Positions 1-7,994 are shown, counted from the first letter of the stretch. The stretch is DNA of 64,000 nt from Niveispirillum sp943371025 (GCA_943371025.1 CALRTC020000008.1:1-64000); one strand, 5' to 3'. The notes: generated by a model not told the origin, from the sequence alone. Numbers and translations: made by a program.

Positions 1-301
1 TGCCGGCGGCGAACACGGCGGAAAACGGATCGGCCGGGGCGGCGGCGACCTGGTCATAGAGCTGGTCCAGCGATCCGCCAGACCAGAATTGCTCCTCGAA
101 GCCGGCGGCGGCGGCCTTCAGCCGGCGCAGGCGCGTCGCCTTGCTGAAGATGATGGCCCAGGTCCAGACCGAGGCGCCAAGCAGACCCAGCATCACCAGC
201 TTCACGACGAAGTCGGCCTGCAGGAACAGGCCCAGCGCCGTCAGTTCATGCGCCGGGGCGGCACCGCCAAGGGCGGTCGCTTGCAGAAGGGTGGGAAACA
301 T
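1..301 (-). CDS. tolQ: TolQ, Tol-Pal proton channel subunit (partial)
   Basis: Inner-membrane proton-channel subunit of the Tol-Pal system, which energises outer-membrane constriction at division (MotA/TolQ/ExbB family). Only the first 100 residues are in the window; the gene runs off the left edge. The start MFPTLLQATAL is followed by a hydrophobic helix at about residues 21-43 and then the basic FSKATRLRRLK stretch typical of TolQ after its first membrane segment. It lies six bases downstream of ybgC on the same strand, the usual ybgC-tolQ order. The family call rests on this N-terminal pattern plus context. Confidence 0.85.
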   Translation of the reverse strand, partial: MFPTLLQATALGGAAPAHELTALGLFLQADFVVKLVMLGLLGASVWTWAIIFSKATRLRRLKAAAAGFEEQFWSGGSLDQLYDQVAAAPADPFSAVFAAG

Positions 302-306
302 CGGGT

Positions 307-804
307 TCAGTCCTGACCTTGCCTTGAGAAACCATTTGCCACGATCGTCCGCAGGGCGGACGGTACGCGCACGGCGCGCCCTTGCGCGTTGATGGCCGCC
401 AGTCGCAGCGTGATGCTGACCAGCGGCTGCGGCCCCGTGACAGCCGGCACACCGCCCCAGGGAAGCCCTGCGCTGCGGCGTATATCCTGTTCGATATCCA
501 ATGTCGCGGCGCCGATATCGACAATCCGCGTCGCGACTGCAAGCGCGTCGTCCAGACGGGCGGGTTGCCGAAAATCGATGCCGCAGCGGCGGACGGTGAA
601 GGCGACCCCGGTTTCAGCCACCATGCTGGCATGCGCAAAGCCCGCCAGACGCAGCATCTCGTTGCGCGCGCGTTCGGCAAACCGCAGGTAATTGGCGTGA
701 TAGACGATGCCGCCGGCGTCCGTATCCTCGTAATAGACACGGCAGGGGAATATGTGGGTGTCCCCTTCCCACCATCCCGCCGACGGCATGGTGTTGTCAG
801 GCAT
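307..804 (-). CDS. ybgC: YbgC-type acyl-CoA thioesterase
   Basis: Hot-dog-fold thioesterase of the 4-hydroxybenzoyl-CoA thioesterase/YbgC family, 165 aa. It hydrolyses acyl-CoA and is normally the first gene of the tol-pal operon. The signature YYEDTDAGGIVYHANYL lies at residues 24-40, with the catalytic Asp (D29) and His (H36) present. I start at the ATG of MPDNTMPSAG; this overlaps the end of ruvB by 8 bases, and an ATG two codons upstream is also possible. tolQ follows after six bases, so ruvB-ybgC-tolQ probably share transcripts. Confidence 0.9.
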   Translation of the reverse strand: MPDNTMPSAGWWEGDTHIFPCRVYYEDTDAGGIVYHANYLRFAERARNEMLRLAGFAHASMVAETGVAFTVRRCGIDFRQPARLDDALAVATRIVDIGAATLDIEQDIRRSAGLPWGGVPAVTGPQPLVSITLRLAAINAQGRAVRVPSALRTIVANGFSRQGQD

Positions 805-1930
805 CCGCATCCCCATCGAACAGGTCGGCCACGACCGCACTTCCCTTCCCCGCTATCGCCGCCGCCCCCAGCAGGTCCAGTTGCCGCGCCGGCGTGGCCG
901 GCACGGGCAGACCCAGATAGCGATAGCCCGTGTCCGTCAACATGCGCCCGCGCGGTGTGCGCTGCAACAATCCTTGTTGGATCAGGTAGGGCTCGATGGT
1001 CTCTTCCAGCACGTCGCGCTGTTCGCCCAGGGCCGCGCCCAACGTTTCCACCCCCACCGGCCCACCGCCATAATGTTCGGCGATGCAGGAGAGATAGCGG
1101 CGGTCCATGGCGTCAAAGCCCAGCCGGTCAACCTCCAGCCTGGTCAGCGCCCGGTCGGCGGCCGTGGCATCCACCACATCCAGCCCCTGCACGCCGCAGA
1201 TGTCGCGAACCCGGCGCAGCAGGCGGCCGGCGACGCGCGGCGTGCCACGCGACCGGCGGGCCACTTCCAGCGCCCCTTCGTCCGTCAGGTCCAGGCCCAG
1301 GATGCGGGCCCCACGGCTGACGATGAGCTGCAATTCCTCCGGTTCGTAAAACTGCATGCGCAGCGGAATGCCGAACCGTTCGCGCAAGGGGCGGGTGATC
1401 AGACCGGATCGCGTCGTGGCCCCCACCAGGGTGAAGGGCGGCAGGTCGATGCGCACGCTGCGCGCCGCCGGCCCTTCGCCGATAATCAGGTCAAGCTGGA
1501 AATCCTCCATGGCGGGATACAGGATTTCCTCCACCGCCGGGGACAGGCGGTGGATTTCGTCGATGAACAGCACGTCATGGGGCTGCAAATTGGTCAGCAG
1601 CGCCGCCAGATCGCCCGCCCGGGCAATGACAGGGCCGGAGGTGGCGCGAAACCCGACATTCAGCTCCTTGGCCACGATCTGGGCCAGTGTCGTCTTGCCC
1701 AGACCCGGCGGCCCGAACAGCAGCACATGGTCCAGCGCCTCGCCGCGTCCCTTTGCGGCCTGGATGAACAGGGCCAGATTCTCGCGCACCTGTTTCTGGC
1801 CGATGAACTCGCCCAGCGACAGGGGGCGGATGGAATTTTCCGCCGATGCGTCGCCGCCGATCCGGTCCTGTTCGACCATGCGTTCGGGCCGGGGCGGCGC
1901 CTCCGGCTTGGGCTTGGGCGCGCGGCTCAC
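797..1930 (-). CDS. ruvB: Holliday junction branch migration helicase RuvB
   Basis: AAA+ motor that drives branch migration of Holliday junctions with RuvA. The 377-aa protein shows Walker A GPPGLGKT (73-80), Walker B LFIDEIH (121-127), sensor 1 LVGATTRSG (169-177) and the arginine-finger region PLRERFG (181-187), followed by the C-terminal winged-helix domain. It is some 30 residues longer than typical RuvB because of a Pro/Lys-rich N-terminus (SRAPKPKPEAPPRPE). The start codon overlaps the ruvA stop as ATGA, indicating translational coupling. Confidence 0.97.
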   Translation of the reverse strand: MSRAPKPKPEAPPRPERMVEQDRIGGDASAENSIRPLSLGEFIGQKQVRENLALFIQAAKGRGEALDHVLLFGPPGLGKTTLAQIVAKELNVGFRATSGPVIARAGDLAALLTNLQPHDVLFIDEIHRLSPAVEEILYPAMEDFQLDLIIGEGPAARSVRIDLPPFTLVGATTRSGLITRPLRERFGIPLRMQFYEPEELQLIVSRGARILGLDLTDEGALEVARRSRGTPRVAGRLLRRVRDICGVQGLDVVDATAADRALTRLEVDRLGFDAMDRRYLSCIAEHYGGGPVGVETLGAALGEQRDVLEETIEPYLIQQGLLQRTPRGRMLTDTGYRYLGLPVPATPARQLDLLGAAAIAGKGSAVVADLFDGDADA

Positions 1931-2547
1931 TGGCTCAGTTCCTTCAGCCCGGCCCGGATCAGGGCGGACACATCAGCCCCCTCACCCAGGGCATGGGCGG
2001 CTTTGTTCACTGCCGTGAACGCCTCGATCCGCTTATATCCCAGATTGACCAGGGCCGACACCGCATCACCAACCGCAGAATTGCTGCCGGCGGACGCTGC
2101 CGCCGGGCTTTGGATTTGGCTTGCCGCCACGGGCGTGGTGGCAAGCGTCGCCACCTTATCCTTCAATTCGTTCAAAATTCGGGCGGCGAGTTTGGGCCCC
2201 ACGCCATCGGCTTCGCACAGGCTGGTCTTGTCCTGCGCGGCGATGGCGGCCGTCAGCCGGTCCGGCGACAGGGCGGACAGCAGGTTCAGCGCCACGCGCG
2301 CGCCCACCCCCTGCACCGTGGTCAGCAGGCGGAACCAGTCACGCTCCCCGATATCGGCAAAGCCATAAAGGGCCATCTTGTCCTCCGACACCCACATGTC
2401 GGTATGGACGGAGACGGCCGCACCAGGACTGCCAAGCCGGCGCAGGGTGCGGGTGGAGGCGGAGATCAGATAGCCGACGCCGCCGACATCGATGATGGCC
2501 CAGTCCAGGCCCGTGCTGTCCAGCAACCCGGACAATTTGGCGATCAT
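1927..2547 (-). CDS. ruvA: Holliday junction DNA-binding protein RuvA
   Basis: Tetrameric protein that binds Holliday junctions and loads RuvB; 206 aa. It begins MIAKLSGLLDS and has the N-terminal OB fold (YLISASTRTL, HTDMWVSEDKMALYGF), helix-hairpin-helix region (VQGVGARVALNLLSAL, ADGVGPKLAARILNELK) and a C-terminal domain III after an Ala/Ser-rich linker. The start overlaps the upstream vapC stop as ATGA, so its translation appears coupled to the toxin gene rather than to ruvC; this is unusual. Its own stop overlaps ruvB in the same way. Confidence 0.96.
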   Translation of the reverse strand: MIAKLSGLLDSTGLDWAIIDVGGVGYLISASTRTLRRLGSPGAAVSVHTDMWVSEDKMALYGFADIGERDWFRLLTTVQGVGARVALNLLSALSPDRLTAAIAAQDKTSLCEADGVGPKLAARILNELKDKVATLATTPVAASQIQSPAAASAGSNSAVGDAVSALVNLGYKRIEAFTAVNKAAHALGEGADVSALIRAGLKELSQ

Positions 2548-2972
2548 TGGCGCAACTCCGCTTCGGGCACCAGCAAAGGCAGGGCCGCGATGATGTCGGT
2601 ATGAATGAAATCCTGGCCCTTGAACAGCAGGGGCGCGTTCAACGTCCGGGCCAGCGCGTAGGCCGCGCAGTCGCACAGGTTCAACTGGGCCGGATGACCT
2701 TGCCCCTTGCCGAAGCGGCCATAGGCATTGAAGGCCGTTTCCGCCTGCTGCTCGTCAAACGGCGAAACGCCGATGCCCAGCACATTCATCAACTGGTCCA
2801 ATTCCTGTACGGCGGCGGGGTTCCGGGCCTGCAACACGGTTCGTGCCTCGAACAGGGTCAGCGCCGACAGCACCATGCCGGCTGATCGACGCATCGCCTC
2901 CAGATAATGGTTGGCGTCGGGCTCCCGGAAAAGGAAGGCAACCAGGGCGGAAGTATCCAGGACGATCCGCAT
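2544..2972 (-). CDS. vapC: VapC-type PIN-domain toxin ribonuclease
   Basis: PIN-domain endoribonuclease toxin of a type II toxin-antitoxin pair, 142 aa. The Mg2+-binding acidic residues are present: D6 in VLDTSAL, E42 in TLFEART, D101 in LNLCDCAAYALA and D121/D126 in FKGQDFIHTD, so it looks catalytically intact. The LN-x-x-D-C-x-A-Y-A-L-A and PLLFKG blocks resemble the mycobacterial VapC30/Rv0624-type subgroup. I use the ATG of MRIVLDTS, one base after the vapB stop, rather than an upstream in-frame ATG inside vapB. Its stop overlaps the ruvA start as ATGA. The substrate RNA cannot be told from sequence. Confidence 0.88.
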   Translation of the reverse strand: MRIVLDTSALVAFLFREPDANHYLEAMRRSAGMVLSALTLFEARTVLQARNPAAVQELDQLMNVLGIGVSPFDEQQAETAFNAYGRFGKGQGHPAQLNLCDCAAYALARTLNAPLLFKGQDFIHTDIIAALPLLVPEAELRQ

Positions 2973-2973
2973 T

Positions 2974-3234
2974 TCAATCGAACGTGCCATGGTCGTTAAA
3001 GCCGATGATCTCATCGGGACTGCGCGGGTCCAGCACGGGCATCGCCTGGATGCGGCGGATGATTTCGTCGGCCTTGGCCCAACGCGCCGCCTTCAGCGCC
3101 GCCTCTTCCGACGACAGCCGCTCCAGCCGCTCACGTACAGCCTTGTGCATGGCCTCCGTCAGGCTCTCACCCGTCAGTTCGGCCAGCCGGCGGACATCCT
3201 TTTCCGCCTCCGGGGATTTGATGTTCAGGGCCAT
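2974..3234 (-). CDS. vapB: VapB-type antitoxin (Rv0623/PSK-like)
   Basis: Antitoxin partner of the PIN toxin, 86 aa. The N-terminus (ALNIKSPEAEKDVRRLAELTG, then ESLTEAMHKAVRERLERL) matches the Rv0623-like transcription-factor family (PF07704), which binds its own promoter as a ribbon-helix-helix-like dimer; the C-terminal part (ILDPRSPDEIIGF-like, here VLDPRSPDEIIGF) is the usual toxin-wrapping tail. A purine-rich ribosome site (AAGGAC) precedes the ATG. vapC follows after one base. The pair sits between ruvC and ruvA, where alphaproteobacteria normally have no gene. Confidence 0.88.
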   Translation of the reverse strand: MALNIKSPEAEKDVRRLAELTGESLTEAMHKAVRERLERLSSEEAALKAARWAKADEIIRRIQAMPVLDPRSPDEIIGFNDHGTFD

Positions 3235-3245
3235 GGCGGGGTCCT

Positions 3246-3295
3246 TTCTTCCTACTGGGGAAGAATTCTACACCACATGAACAAAACGGCAACTT
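3246..3295 (-). promoter_or_regulatory. Likely vapBC promoter with operator dyad
   Basis: Reading the minus strand, TTGCCG (-35) and TAGAAT (-10) are separated by 16 bases just upstream of vapB. The -10 box runs directly into a perfect 7-bp inverted repeat, TTCTTCC-6 nt-GGAAGAA (3246-3265), followed by the vapB ribosome site. A VapB-VapC complex bound here would block the promoter, as in other vapBC operons. Promoter and operator are inferred from sequence only. Confidence 0.5.
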
Positions 3296-3823
3296 CTATC
3301 GCCGGATTCCCAGGATGGCGTTGTCCACCTTGCGCCGCGTCTGGGCGTGGTGGGCATGGCAGATGGCGACGGCCAGGGCATCGGCCGCGTCGGCGGTGGA
3401 GCGTTGAAAGCCCGGCAGCAGCATCTTGACCATGTGCTGCACCTGCACCTTGTCGGCATGGCCCGTACCGACCACCGATTTCTTCACCAACATGGGGAGA
3501 TATTGTTCCACCGGCAGGCCGGCTTTGGCGGCGCTGAACAGGGCGATGCCGCGCGCCATGCCCAGCTTCAGGGTCGAGGCGGGGTTGACGTTGGACAGCG
3601 TCTCTTCCACCGCCGCCTCGTCCGGTTGCCATTGTTCGATGACCGCGGCGATGCCCTCATGCAGTTCCAGCAGCCGCTGGGCCAGATCATCGCCGCTGTC
3701 GGTATGGATGGTGCCATCGGCCACATGGCTGAGCCGGTTGCCGGCGGCATCGATGACGCCCCAGCCCAGATGCCGAAGACCGGGGTCGAGCCCCAGGATG
3801 CGCACAGGTGCCGGACCCGCCAT
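3296..3823 (-). CDS. ruvC: Crossover junction endodeoxyribonuclease RuvC
   Basis: Holliday junction resolvase, 175 aa. All four catalytic acids are visible: D13 in ILGLDPGLRHLGWG, E73 in AAVEETLSNVNPAST, and D145 and D148 in ADAADALAVAICHAH. The basic loop VKKSVVGTGHADKVQV is also typical. It lies upstream of vapBC-ruvAB on the same strand; 61 bases containing a probable vapBC promoter separate it from vapB. Confidence 0.97.
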   Translation of the reverse strand: MAGPAPVRILGLDPGLRHLGWGVIDAAGNRLSHVADGTIHTDSGDDLAQRLLELHEGIAAVIEQWQPDEAAVEETLSNVNPASTLKLGMARGIALFSAAKAGLPVEQYLPMLVKKSVVGTGHADKVQVQHMVKMLLPGFQRSTADAADALAVAICHAHHAQTRRKVDNAILGIRR

Positions 3824-3851
3824 CGCTACACCGCCCCCTCAAACGCCGGGC

Positions 3852-3911
3852 GCCGCCATTCGGCGGCTTGGCTTACGGCACCATGGGGTGCCGGGCCGGC
3901 AGTCGCCGGCC
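3852..3911 (-). terminator. Two hairpins between yebC and ruvC
   Basis: The 124-base gap between yebC and ruvC holds two perfect stem-loops: GCCGCC-4 nt-GGCGGC (3852-3867) and GGCCGGC-AGTC-GCCGGCC (3894-3911). Neither has a T-run, so they may be weak terminators, pause sites or mRNA-stabilising structures between yebC and the ruv genes. Confidence 0.35.
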
Positions 3912-3947
3912 TGCTGAGGCCATTCATCACGGCCCCAGCTACACCGC

Positions 3948-4700
3948 TCAGCCCAGCTTTTCCAGCAGGTCGGCCGGAATGTCGAAATTGCCCAGGACCG
4001 TCTGGACATCGTCATTGTCTTCTAGCACGTCCAGCAGCTTCAGCAGCGTCTGGGCCGCATCCTCGGCCGTCACCGGCACCAGATTCAGCGGGGTCCAGGT
4101 CAGCTTGGCACTTTCCGGGGCGCCGAACCTGGCTTCCAGCGCATCGCGCACCTCGCCCAGCGTATCGGTGCCGGTGATGATGGCGTGACCATGCTCGTCG
4201 GACTGCACATCCTCCGCCCCCGCCTCGATGGCGGCTTCCAGCATGGCGTCAGCGGTCGCGACGGCCGCTGGATAGGTCACCTGGCCGATGCGGTTGAACA
4301 TGAAGGAGACGGAGTTCGTCTCGCCCAGCGACCCGCCATGCTTGGTGAAGGCGGAGCGCACTTCCGACGCGGTGCGGTTGCGGTTGTCGGTCAGCGCCTC
4401 GACGATCAGCGCCACGCCGCCGGGGCCATAGCCCTCGTAGCGGACTTCATCATAATTGGTGTCATCGCCGCCGCCGGGCTGGCCCTGCTTGATGGCCCGG
4501 TCGATGCGGTCCTTGGGCAGGTTCTGGGCGCGGGCGGCCTGGATGGCGGCACGCAGGCGCGGATTCATGGCCGGGTCGGGCAGGCCCGACTTCGCGGCCA
4601 CCGTGATTTCACGCGCCAGCTTGTTGAAGATCTTCGACCGCTTGGCGTCCTGCGCGCCTTTGCGGTGCATGATGTTTTTGAATTGGCTATGACCGGCCAT
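3948..4700 (-). CDS. yebC: YebC/PmpR-family regulatory protein
   Basis: YebC/TACO1-family protein of 250 aa. Members have been described both as transcriptional regulators and as translation factors that help ribosomes through difficult proline-containing stretches. The N-terminal family signature MAGHSQFKNIMHRKGAQDAK with RSKIFNKLAREI, then AARAQNLPKDRIDRAIKQG and the YEGYGPGGVALIVEALTDN block, are all present. It is the customary upstream neighbour of ruvC in proteobacteria. Confidence 0.95.
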   Translation of the reverse strand: MAGHSQFKNIMHRKGAQDAKRSKIFNKLAREITVAAKSGLPDPAMNPRLRAAIQAARAQNLPKDRIDRAIKQGQPGGGDDTNYDEVRYEGYGPGGVALIVEALTDNRNRTASEVRSAFTKHGGSLGETNSVSFMFNRIGQVTYPAAVATADAMLEAAIEAGAEDVQSDEHGHAIITGTDTLGEVRDALEARFGAPESAKLTWTPLNLVPVTAEDAAQTLLKLLDVLEDNDDVQTVLGNFDIPADLLEKLG

Positions 4701-4814
4701 GGGACGCCTTACCGATGGTATCGTTCAGATATATGGGCTGAAACTGCGGCTTGATACCATATCTTGGCGCAAATTGGCACCCCGCACGCGCGCCTGACCC
4801 GGCATGCGGCCGCA

Positions 4815-4830
4815 GTGGCCCTTCGGCCAC
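4815..4830 (-). terminator. Hairpin downstream of fabI
   Basis: GTGGCC-CTTC-GGCCAC stem-loop lies 44 bases beyond the fabI stop within the fabI-yebC gap (4701-4873). There is no clear T-run, so terminator function is only a suggestion. Confidence 0.3.
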
Positions 4831-4873
4831 CGAACCGGTGGCCGTTGGACCCGTTGGCGTCGGTTCGGCCGGA

Positions 4874-5644
4874 TCACCCGACGATGGAATAGCCGCCGTC
4901 GATATATTCGACGCCGCCGGTCAAGGACTTCGCAGCATCGGACGCCAGGAAGGCGGCATAGGCGCCGACATCCTGGATCGTCACCTGATGACGGATGGGC
5001 GCGCGCTCGGCGGCCCGCGCCAGCAATTCATCGAAGCGGTCGATGCCGCTGGCAGCCCGCGTCTTCAGCGGCCCCGGCGACAGGGAATGGACGCGGATGC
5101 CCTGTGGCCCCAGTTCGGCCGCCAGATAGCGGGTCACCGCCTCCAGCGCCGCCTTCACCGGGCCCATCATGTTGTAATGCTCGACCACCTTTTCGGAGCC
5201 ATAGAAGCTGACATTCATCAGGCAGCCGCCATCCGTCATCAGCGGCTCGGCCAGCTTGGCCATGCGGATGAAGGAATGGACCGACACGTCCATGGCCATC
5301 AGGAACCCGTTACGCGTGCTGTCCACAACGCGGGCATGCAGATCGTCGCGCGGCGCGAAGGCGATGGAATGCAGCAGGAAGTCCAGCTTGCCCCATTCGG
5401 CCTGGACCTTCTCGAACACGGCCTCCAGTTGCCCCGGCTCCCGAACGTCGCAGGGCAGGATCAGCGGCGCCGACAGTCCTTCGGCAAGCGGCCGCACATA
5501 CGGTTCAGCCTTGGCATTCAGATAGGTGATGGCCAGATCGGCCCCCTGCTCCCGGAAGGCCTGGGCGCAGCCATAAGCGATGCTGTCGCTGTTGGCGACG
5601 CCGATGATCAGCCCCCGCTTGCCGGTCAGATCAAACAATCCCAT
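4874..5644 (-). CDS. fabI: Enoyl-[acyl-carrier-protein] reductase (NADH) FabI
   Basis: Last reductive step of type II fatty-acid elongation. The 256-aa SDR-fold protein starts MGLFDLTGKRGLIIGVANSDSI (nucleotide-binding loop) and carries the FabI active-site pair Y157-x6-K164 (YNMMGPVK) plus the upstream Y148 of FYGSEKVV. The SPGPLKTRAASGI substrate loop and the C-terminal DGGYSIVG follow. I chose the ATG that matches the FabI N-terminus; ATGs five and four codons upstream are possible, and no start has a strong ribosome site. It is divergent from the bactofilin-like gene across a 195-base gap. Confidence 0.93.
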   Translation of the reverse strand: MGLFDLTGKRGLIIGVANSDSIAYGCAQAFREQGADLAITYLNAKAEPYVRPLAEGLSAPLILPCDVREPGQLEAVFEKVQAEWGKLDFLLHSIAFAPRDDLHARVVDSTRNGFLMAMDVSVHSFIRMAKLAEPLMTDGGCLMNVSFYGSEKVVEHYNMMGPVKAALEAVTRYLAAELGPQGIRVHSLSPGPLKTRAASGIDRFDELLARAAERAPIRHQVTIQDVGAYAAFLASDAAKSLTGGVEYIDGGYSIVG

Positions 5645-5839
5645 GGAAGCCACCATCATGCTGCATTGCAATAGGCGGCCAAGGTGCGGTGGAAGCGGCG
5701 GCAGATCAAGCCCATATGCGTATATGTAACCGAAATGTATCACGGTGGCCCCGTGTCGCGGCCATGGCGGTGGCTCTTGGCCCCCGGCCTGGATGGCGCG
5801 AGCATGGGTGGGTCGCCCGTTTCACAGGATTCCCTGACG

Positions 5840-6958
5840 ATGTTGACCCGGCATTTCCTGATCGTTCCCCTTCTGCTGGCGCTGTCGGCGCCAGCGCAGG
5901 CCGGTGCGATCTTCCAGTCGGGCAACGATGTCCGGGTGGACAAGCCGCTGGACGACGACCTGATCGCCGCCGGCCACGGCCTGACCGTGTCGGCTGCCAT
6001 CGACGGCGACATCATCGCCGCCGCCCTGAATATGCGCATTGACGGCCCCGCGACCGGTGATGCGGTCCTGGCCGCGCTGGAACTGGATGTGACAGCACCC
6101 GTCGCCGGCGATCTGCTGGCGGTTGGCTATGACATCAATCTGGCGGGCACGGTGGCGGGTGACGCCCGGCTGAGCGGGTCGGAGGTGCGGTTGGCCCGAA
6201 CCTCCCGTGTCGGAGGTGATCTGGTCATCAGCGGCGGGGAAATACAGCTGGATGGCAACGTTGCCGGCGACGTCCAGCTGTCGGGCGACCATGTGGTGGT
6301 GACGGGCACCATCGCCGGTGATCTGGAAGTGGACAGCGAAAATCTGGAACTGCTGCCCGGTGCGCGCATCCTGGGGGATGTCCGGCACACCGGCCCGACC
6401 GCCATGGAAGTGCCGGCCGGCGTTTCGGTGTCCGGCACCATGCGCTTCCACCACCGGGCCGAAACAGCGGCGGGGCCGACAGTGCCCGGCACCTTGGGTC
6501 GCGCCTTGGCCCTGTTCCTGCCGGGACTGGCCGTGCTCTGGCTGTGGCCGGCCCAGCTGATGCGCGCCCGACAGGAAATGGGCCGGCGGGCAGGCTTGCA
6601 TCTGGCGGCCGGGCTGGCCTTGCTGATCCTGGCACCGCCGGCCATCCTGCTGCTGATGATCAGCCTTGTCGGCATTCCCGTCGGCATGTTGCTGCTGGGG
6701 CTTTACCTGCTGGCAGCACCCATGGGGCTGGCCTTCACGGGGCTGGTCCTGGCCGACTGGCTGCGCCGGGGTCCGCCGTCGGTGCCGTTCGACGCGGCGG
6801 GACTGTTACGCCGCTATGCCCTGGTCGCACTGGTGGCGGCACTATTGTCGCTGCTGCCCGTGGCTGGCCCGATCATCCTGATCTTGGCGGCGGCATTGGG
6901 CCTGGGCACGCTGGCGGCGGGCCTGGCGGGTAGGCGACGGGCGGGGCTGGCCGTCTGA
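5840..6958 (+). CDS. Secreted/membrane protein with bactofilin-like repeats
   Basis: 372-aa protein of unknown function. A signal peptide (MLTRHFLIVPLLLALSAPAQA) precedes about 190 residues of short beta-helix repeats of the form V-x-G-D-x(4)-G-x(2)-V (VAGDARLSGSEV, VAGDVQLSGDHV, IAGDLEVDSENL), reminiscent of polymer-forming bactofilins. After a short linker come about four hydrophobic segments (residues about 225-372). The architecture suggests a periplasmic or extracytoplasmic beta-helix anchored in the inner membrane. AGGA lies upstream of the ATG. Likely an envelope scaffold, but this is inference. Confidence 0.7.
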   Translation: MLTRHFLIVPLLLALSAPAQAGAIFQSGNDVRVDKPLDDDLIAAGHGLTVSAAIDGDIIAAALNMRIDGPATGDAVLAALELDVTAPVAGDLLAVGYDINLAGTVAGDARLSGSEVRLARTSRVGGDLVISGGEIQLDGNVAGDVQLSGDHVVVTGTIAGDLEVDSENLELLPGARILGDVRHTGPTAMEVPAGVSVSGTMRFHHRAETAAGPTVPGTLGRALALFLPGLAVLWLWPAQLMRARQEMGRRAGLHLAAGLALLILAPPAILLLMISLVGIPVGMLLLGLYLLAAPMGLAFTGLVLADWLRRGPPSVPFDAAGLLRRYALVALVAALLSLLPVAGPIILILAAALGLGTLAAGLAGRRRAGLAV

Positions 6959-7007
6959 CGCGGCCGCCCCATATCACCGGACCGTACGCCCCGGGGACCC
7001 TGTGATC

Positions 7008-7175
7008 ATGCCCAAGATGATGAAAAAGGCCGATCTGCCCACAAAGACCTGTGTCCAGTGCGGCCGACCTTTTGCCTGGCGCCGCAAATGGGCGCGGGCA
7101 TGGGAAGAGGTGCGCCATTGCTCCGACGCCTGCCGGCGCGGCAAGGTGCCGGACCGGACAGGCGGGAAGGCGTGA
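7008..7175 (+). CDS. DUF2256 small zinc-ribbon protein
   Basis: 55-aa protein with four cysteines arranged C-x2-C ... C-x3-C (TCVQCGRPFAWRRKW ... HCSDACRR), matching the DUF2256 family, whose genes are often found near cryptochrome/photolyase-like genes. A zinc-ribbon fold is expected. No such partner is visible here; it lies between the bactofilin-like gene and the convergent yajQ, whose stop is three bases away. The role is unknown. Confidence 0.75.
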   Translation: MPKMMKKADLPTKTCVQCGRPFAWRRKWARAWEEVRHCSDACRRGKVPDRTGGKA

Positions 7176-7178
7176 GCA

Positions 7179-7670
7179 TCAGTCGCGGAAATTGTTATAC
7201 TGCAAAGGCTGTTCGATCTTCAGCCCCTTCACCAGGGCGATCGCCGCCTGCAGATCGTCCAGCTTCTTGCCGCTGACGCGCAGTTCATCGCCCTGGATGG
7301 CGGCCTGGACCTTCATCTTGCTGTCCTTCAGGGCCTTGACGATCTGCTTGGACAGCGCCTGTTCGATCCCCTGCTTGACCTTGATGGTCTGGCGCAGGGT
7401 ACCGCCGGCCGCATTCTCTTCCTTGCCCCAGTCCAGGCAACCGGGGTCCAGCTTGCGGCGCACAAAATAGGCCTTCAGCATTTCCTGAAGCTGCGCCAGC
7501 TTGGTCGCATCTTCGGTATGGATATGGATCTCGTTTTCCTTCTCCTTCAGTTCCAGCGTGGACTTGGAACCTTTGAAGTCGAAGCGCGTCTGCAGCTCGC
7601 GAACAACACCCTGCACGGCGTTGTTCACTTCGGCGAGATCGGTCTTGGAAACAATGTCGAAGGAAGGCAT
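7179..7670 (-). CDS. yajQ: YajQ-family nucleotide-binding protein
   Basis: 163-aa protein of the YajQ/DUF520 family (UPF0234), which binds nucleotides; some members bind cyclic di-GMP and act as effectors. It begins MPSFDIVSKTDLAEVNNAV, with the family blocks RFDFKGSKSTLELKEKENEI and GCLDWGKEENAAGGTLRQTI, and ends in QYNNFRD. The start skips an upstream in-frame ATG (7 residues) that is not part of the family. Two diguanylate cyclase genes occur about 9 kb away, so a c-di-GMP link is conceivable but not shown. Confidence 0.93.
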   Translation of the reverse strand: MPSFDIVSKTDLAEVNNAVQGVVRELQTRFDFKGSKSTLELKEKENEIHIHTEDATKLAQLQEMLKAYFVRRKLDPGCLDWGKEENAAGGTLRQTIKVKQGIEQALSKQIVKALKDSKMKVQAAIQGDELRVSGKKLDDLQAAIALVKGLKIEQPLQYNNFRD

Positions 7671-7769
7671 GGGCGGAACGGTTCCCAACAATCGGTAGAA
7701 TGGTCTGGAGACAGACTAGCACCAGCCGCACCGATACGTCACCTTTCCAGCCCCTGCCCTGATGGCGGA

Positions 7770-7931
7770 TCAGCCCTTCGGAGCTGCGGTCGCCACGGTC
7801 TGCGCCATGGTACCGCCACCGGCATGCGCCTGCTCGCCGGCCGACAGGGCCGCCACCAGGAACAGACCGGCCAGGACCAGGGCTTGCAGGACCGCCGCGG
7901 CCCGGTGCTTGGAAATCGTTGCGTTACGCAT
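7770..7931 (-). CDS. Small exported or membrane peptide (53 aa), unknown
   Basis: A 53-aa reading frame starting MRNATISKHR, followed by a hydrophobic helix (AAAVLQALVLAGLFLVAALSA) and a short tail ending in AHAGGGTMAQTVATAAPKG. The A-H-A before the Gly run could be a signal peptidase site. A near-perfect ribosome site (AGGAGG, seven bases before the ATG) and a plausible promoter upstream argue that it is real. I recognise no family. Confidence 0.6.
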   Translation of the reverse strand: MRNATISKHRAAAVLQALVLAGLFLVAALSAGEQAHAGGGTMAQTVATAAPKG

Positions 7932-7994
7932 TTTCGGCCTCCTCTCAGGCTGGATGGACCCTGGGCATCGCCCCGATACCCGATGGCGTGACTA

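Noticed and set aside
2544..3234. Insertion sequence or island carrying vapBC
   Set aside because: No terminal repeats, target-site duplication or transposase around the pair; the insertion is gene-precise.
5684..5839. N-terminal extension of the bactofilin-like protein
   Set aside because: An in-frame ATG at 5684 would overlap the fabI promoter side and hide the clear signal peptide that begins at 5840.
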